Of a DNA stretch of 64,000 bases, positions 62,182 to 64,000 are shown piece after piece. A model generated the notes under the pieces. The model searched no databases, had not been told where the DNA came from, and saw only the letters and a program-made list of their open reading frames with translations. How positions within the stretch are numbered: position 1 is the first letter of the stretch; the number at the start of each line of letters is the position of its first letter. Location: positions 16,635 to 80,634 of the forward strand of contig NZ_BQUN01000004.1 of the NCBI RefSeq assembly GCF_026008495.1, given 5' to 3'. Source of the DNA: Streptomyces sp. A012304 (GTDB taxonomy: Bacteria > Actinomycetota > Actinomycetes > Streptomycetales > Streptomycetaceae). The translations under genes and the position numbers were made by a program.

Positions 62182-63156
62182 ATGACCCTGGTGCCGCCGC
62201 CCTTCGACCCCGAACTCGCCGCCGCCCTGGAGATGATCAAGGACGTGATCTCTCCCGCCATGACCCCGGAGGACATCGACATCGTCCGCCAGGGACCGGG
62301 CATCGCGCTGCTCGCGGATCTCGACCTCACCCTGGGCGGCGCCTTCGAGGTGGAGGACCGGACGGTCCCGGGCCCCGAGGGCGCGCCCGGCGTATCGCTG
62401 CTGATCTGCCGGCCCACCTCGCCCGTGCCCGACCGCCCGCGACCGCTCGTCTACCACGTGCACGGCGGCGGCATGGTCCTCGGCAACAACCGGGTCGGCG
62501 TGGACGTGGCCCTGGAGTGGGCGCGGGAGCTCGACATGGTCGTGGTGTCGGTGGAGTACCGGCTCGCCCCCGAGCACCCGCACCCGGCGCCGGTCGAGGA
62601 CGTGTACGCCGGCCTGCTGTGGACCGCGGAGCACGCCAAGGAGCTGGGCGCGGACCCCGACCGCGTCGTCATCGCCGGGGCCAGCGCCGGCGGCGGGCTC
62701 ACCGCGGCGCTCGCGCTGCTGCTGCGCGACCGCGGGGGGCCGCGTCCGATCGGCCAGCTGCTGATGTGCCCGATGCTGGACGACCGCAACGACACGCCGT
62801 CCTCGCACCAGATGGCGGGCCTCGGCGTCTGGGACCGTACGGCCAACGAGACCGGCTGGACGGCCCTGCTGGGCGAGCGGCGCGGCGGCCCCGACGTCCC
62901 GGCGTACGCGGCCCCCGCCCGCGCCGAGGACCTGTCCGGTCTGCCGCCCGCCTTCCTCGACGTCGGCTCCGCCGAGACCTTCCGGGACGAGGTCGTCGCC
63001 TACGCCTCCCGGATCTGGCAGGCCGGCGGCATCGCCGAGCTCCATGTCTGGCCCGGCGGCTTCCACGGCTTCGACGGCTTCGCCCCCCAGGCCGCCCTGT
63101 CCCGCTCGGCGCGAGCGGCCCAGGTGGACTGGCTGCGCAGGCTCCTGGCGGAGTGA
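62182..63156 (+). CDS. Alpha/beta hydrolase, HSL-family esterase
   Basis: A 324-residue esterase of the hormone-sensitive-lipase family: oxyanion HGGGMVLGN near residue 95, nucleophile GASAGGG near 168, and the late HGFDGF His near 298. The preceding LDVGSAETFRDE segment carries the likely Asp. The substrate is unknown. The ATG at 62182 follows GAGGAGAGACC. Confidence 0.92.
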   Translation: MTLVPPPFDPELAAALEMIKDVISPAMTPEDIDIVRQGPGIALLADLDLTLGGAFEVEDRTVPGPEGAPGVSLLICRPTSPVPDRPRPLVYHVHGGGMVLGNNRVGVDVALEWARELDMVVVSVEYRLAPEHPHPAPVEDVYAGLLWTAEHAKELGADPDRVVIAGASAGGGLTAALALLLRDRGGPRPIGQLLMCPMLDDRNDTPSSHQMAGLGVWDRTANETGWTALLGERRGGPDVPAYAAPARAEDLSGLPPAFLDVGSAETFRDEVVAYASRIWQAGGIAELHVWPGGFHGFDGFAPQAALSRSARAAQVDWLRRLLAE

Positions 63157-63175
63157 GGGGCGCGGGCCGGCCCGG

Positions 63176-64000
63176 TCAGCGGCGTTTGAACTCGACCGGG
63201 CCCGCGTTCATCTCGATCGTCCCGTCCGCGTGGAGCACCGGGCGGCGCTCGGTCATGCGGGCGCTGTAGGCCTCGACGTGCCGGACGGCCGCTCCGTCGG
63301 CGGAGGTGAAGTCGACGAGCGCGATCGCCACCCAGTACCGGGTCTTGGTGTTCTCGTACAGCGGGACGGTGACGACGGAGCCTCGGCCGTCGTCGACGAC
63401 GACCTTCGCGCCGAAGCTGCGGAAGGAGCCGAATCCGTTGCTGACCGCCGAGTAGGCGCACAGCAGGACGTAGCCCTGCTCGTCGGGGCGGACGATCTGC
63501 ACCGCCTCACGGCCCGGGACGCGGGAGTCGCCGTCGAGACGGATGTAGGGACGGGCGGTGAGCGAGCCGAGGCGCTTGTAGTAGACGACGTCGGCCTTCT
63601 TGCCCGCGTCGGCCTTCTTGCCGGTCTTCGCCACCGTGGACGGGGCGGCCGGGGCCGCCTCGCCGACTCCGCGCACCGGCTCGCCCTGGACGACGTGGCC
63701 GGACTTGACGAGGGTGCCGGGCGCGTCCTTGCCGCGCAGCGCCTTGGTGGCGGGCACGTACAGGGCGTACAGGTCGAGGTCGGCGCCCTGCCTGCGGCGC
63801 CGTTCGCTGCCGCCGTCCCACTCCAGGGCCACGGTGACCTTCAGGTCTCGGTCACCCTTGTCCATGCTGATGGACACCTGGCTGCCCTTGTCGAGGCTGA
63901 TCCTGCCGAGCGGCGGCTTCACCAGGCTCGGCGGGGTCGGCGCGGGTGCGGCGGGCGGCGCGAGGGGCGCGGCGACGGGCGCGGGGGCGGGTTCGGGGGC
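63176..64000 (-). CDS. TerD-domain protein, N-terminus beyond window
   Basis: A TerD/calcium-binding stress domain occupies most of the visible 275 residues (RISLDKGSQVSISMDKG, LEWDGG, GADLDLYALYV, a late ALVDFTSADG). A Pro/Ala-rich tract (at least 26 residues) continues in frame to the window edge, so the real start is further right. A GTG at 63922 could be mistaken for the start but lies inside this open frame. A Lys/Ala linker interrupts the domain near 63600. With TerC nearby, it probably acts in metal or envelope stress. Confidence 0.85.
   Translation of the reverse strand, partial: APEPAPAPVAAPLAPPAAPAPTPPSLVKPPLGRISLDKGSQVSISMDKGDRDLKVTVALEWDGGSERRRRQGADLDLYALYVPATKALRGKDAPGTLVKSGHVVQGEPVRGVGEAAPAAPSTVAKTGKKADAGKKADVVYYKRLGSLTARPYIRLDGDSRVPGREAVQIVRPDEQGYVLLCAYSAVSNGFGSFRSFGAKVVVDDGRGSVVTVPLYENTKTRYWVAIALVDFTSADGAAVRHVEAYSARMTERRPVLHADGTIEMNAGPVEFKRR

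Overview
This is a high-GC, gene-dense window from an actinobacterium, almost certainly a Streptomyces chromosome. The signs are very strong third-position G/C bias, GTG/TTG starts, many TetR/MarR/LacI/ROK regulators, XRE+DUF397 and DUF5999 genes, an IdeR/DmdR-type iron box, SigR-type promoters (GGAAT-N18/19-GTT) and an orphan CYP102-type P450. From memory, the gene content resembles the S. coelicolor region holding CYP102B1, the rhamnose genes and trxC; I could not check this by alignment. I see no tRNA, rRNA, CRISPR array, insertion sequence or phage module.

Layout. (1) 1-9.2 kb: a truncated aldehyde dehydrogenase diverging from a MarR regulator over two clear palindromes; a STAS protein; DUF4230 and VanZ-like membrane proteins; an SDR; a PHP-HAD-FUSC run; an epimerase-like protein ended by a 15-bp hairpin. 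(2) 9.2-23.5 kb: ROK regulator, aminoglycoside-phosphotransferase-like kinase, a remnant of a P450-reductase-type C-terminus, HD protein, FBP/EF-G-binding protein, second FUSC protein, secreted lactonase-like propeller, iron-box-controlled DUF2470 protein, a TetR/CYP102 heme-domain pair, a Cys-rich pentapeptide-repeat protein, a PIG-L deacetylase and a peptidase-like hydrolase. (3) 23.5-39.2 kb: a complete L-rhamnose locus. Leftward: ABC transporter (rhaT, rhaP, rhaQ, rhaS), mutarotase, a secreted BNR propeller enzyme and a LacI regulator. Rightward: isomerase, fused aldolase-dehydrogenase, kinase and lutABC. Together these would import rhamnose, split rhamnulose-1-P to DHAP and lactaldehyde, and oxidise lactaldehyde via L-lactate to pyruvate. 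(4) 39.2-51.4 kb: Rieske-FAD oxidoreductase, CBS protein, MoxR-VWA pair, cupin, PAS-regulator/dehydratase operon, SAM methyltransferase, a whiJ-like XRE/DUF397/ATPase cluster, and a MarR pair followed by a TPR protein with a SigR-type promoter. (5) 51.4-64 kb: PepSY membrane protein, peptide deformylase, flavin disulfide oxidoreductase, thioredoxin with a SigR-type promoter, a LacI-linked aldehyde dehydrogenase, a TetR/FMN-reductase pair with twin operators, FkbM methyltransferase, TerC, an HSL-type esterase, and a TerD-domain protein running off the right edge.

The strongest observations are the single-locus rhamnose-to-pyruvate route with its structured divergent promoter, three SigR-type promoters at redox or stress genes, the orphan CYP102 heme domain with a reductase fragment about 6.4 kb away, and several well-formed operator palindromes beside their likely regulators. 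Most gene families here are known; the novelty lies mainly in regulation and gene combination.
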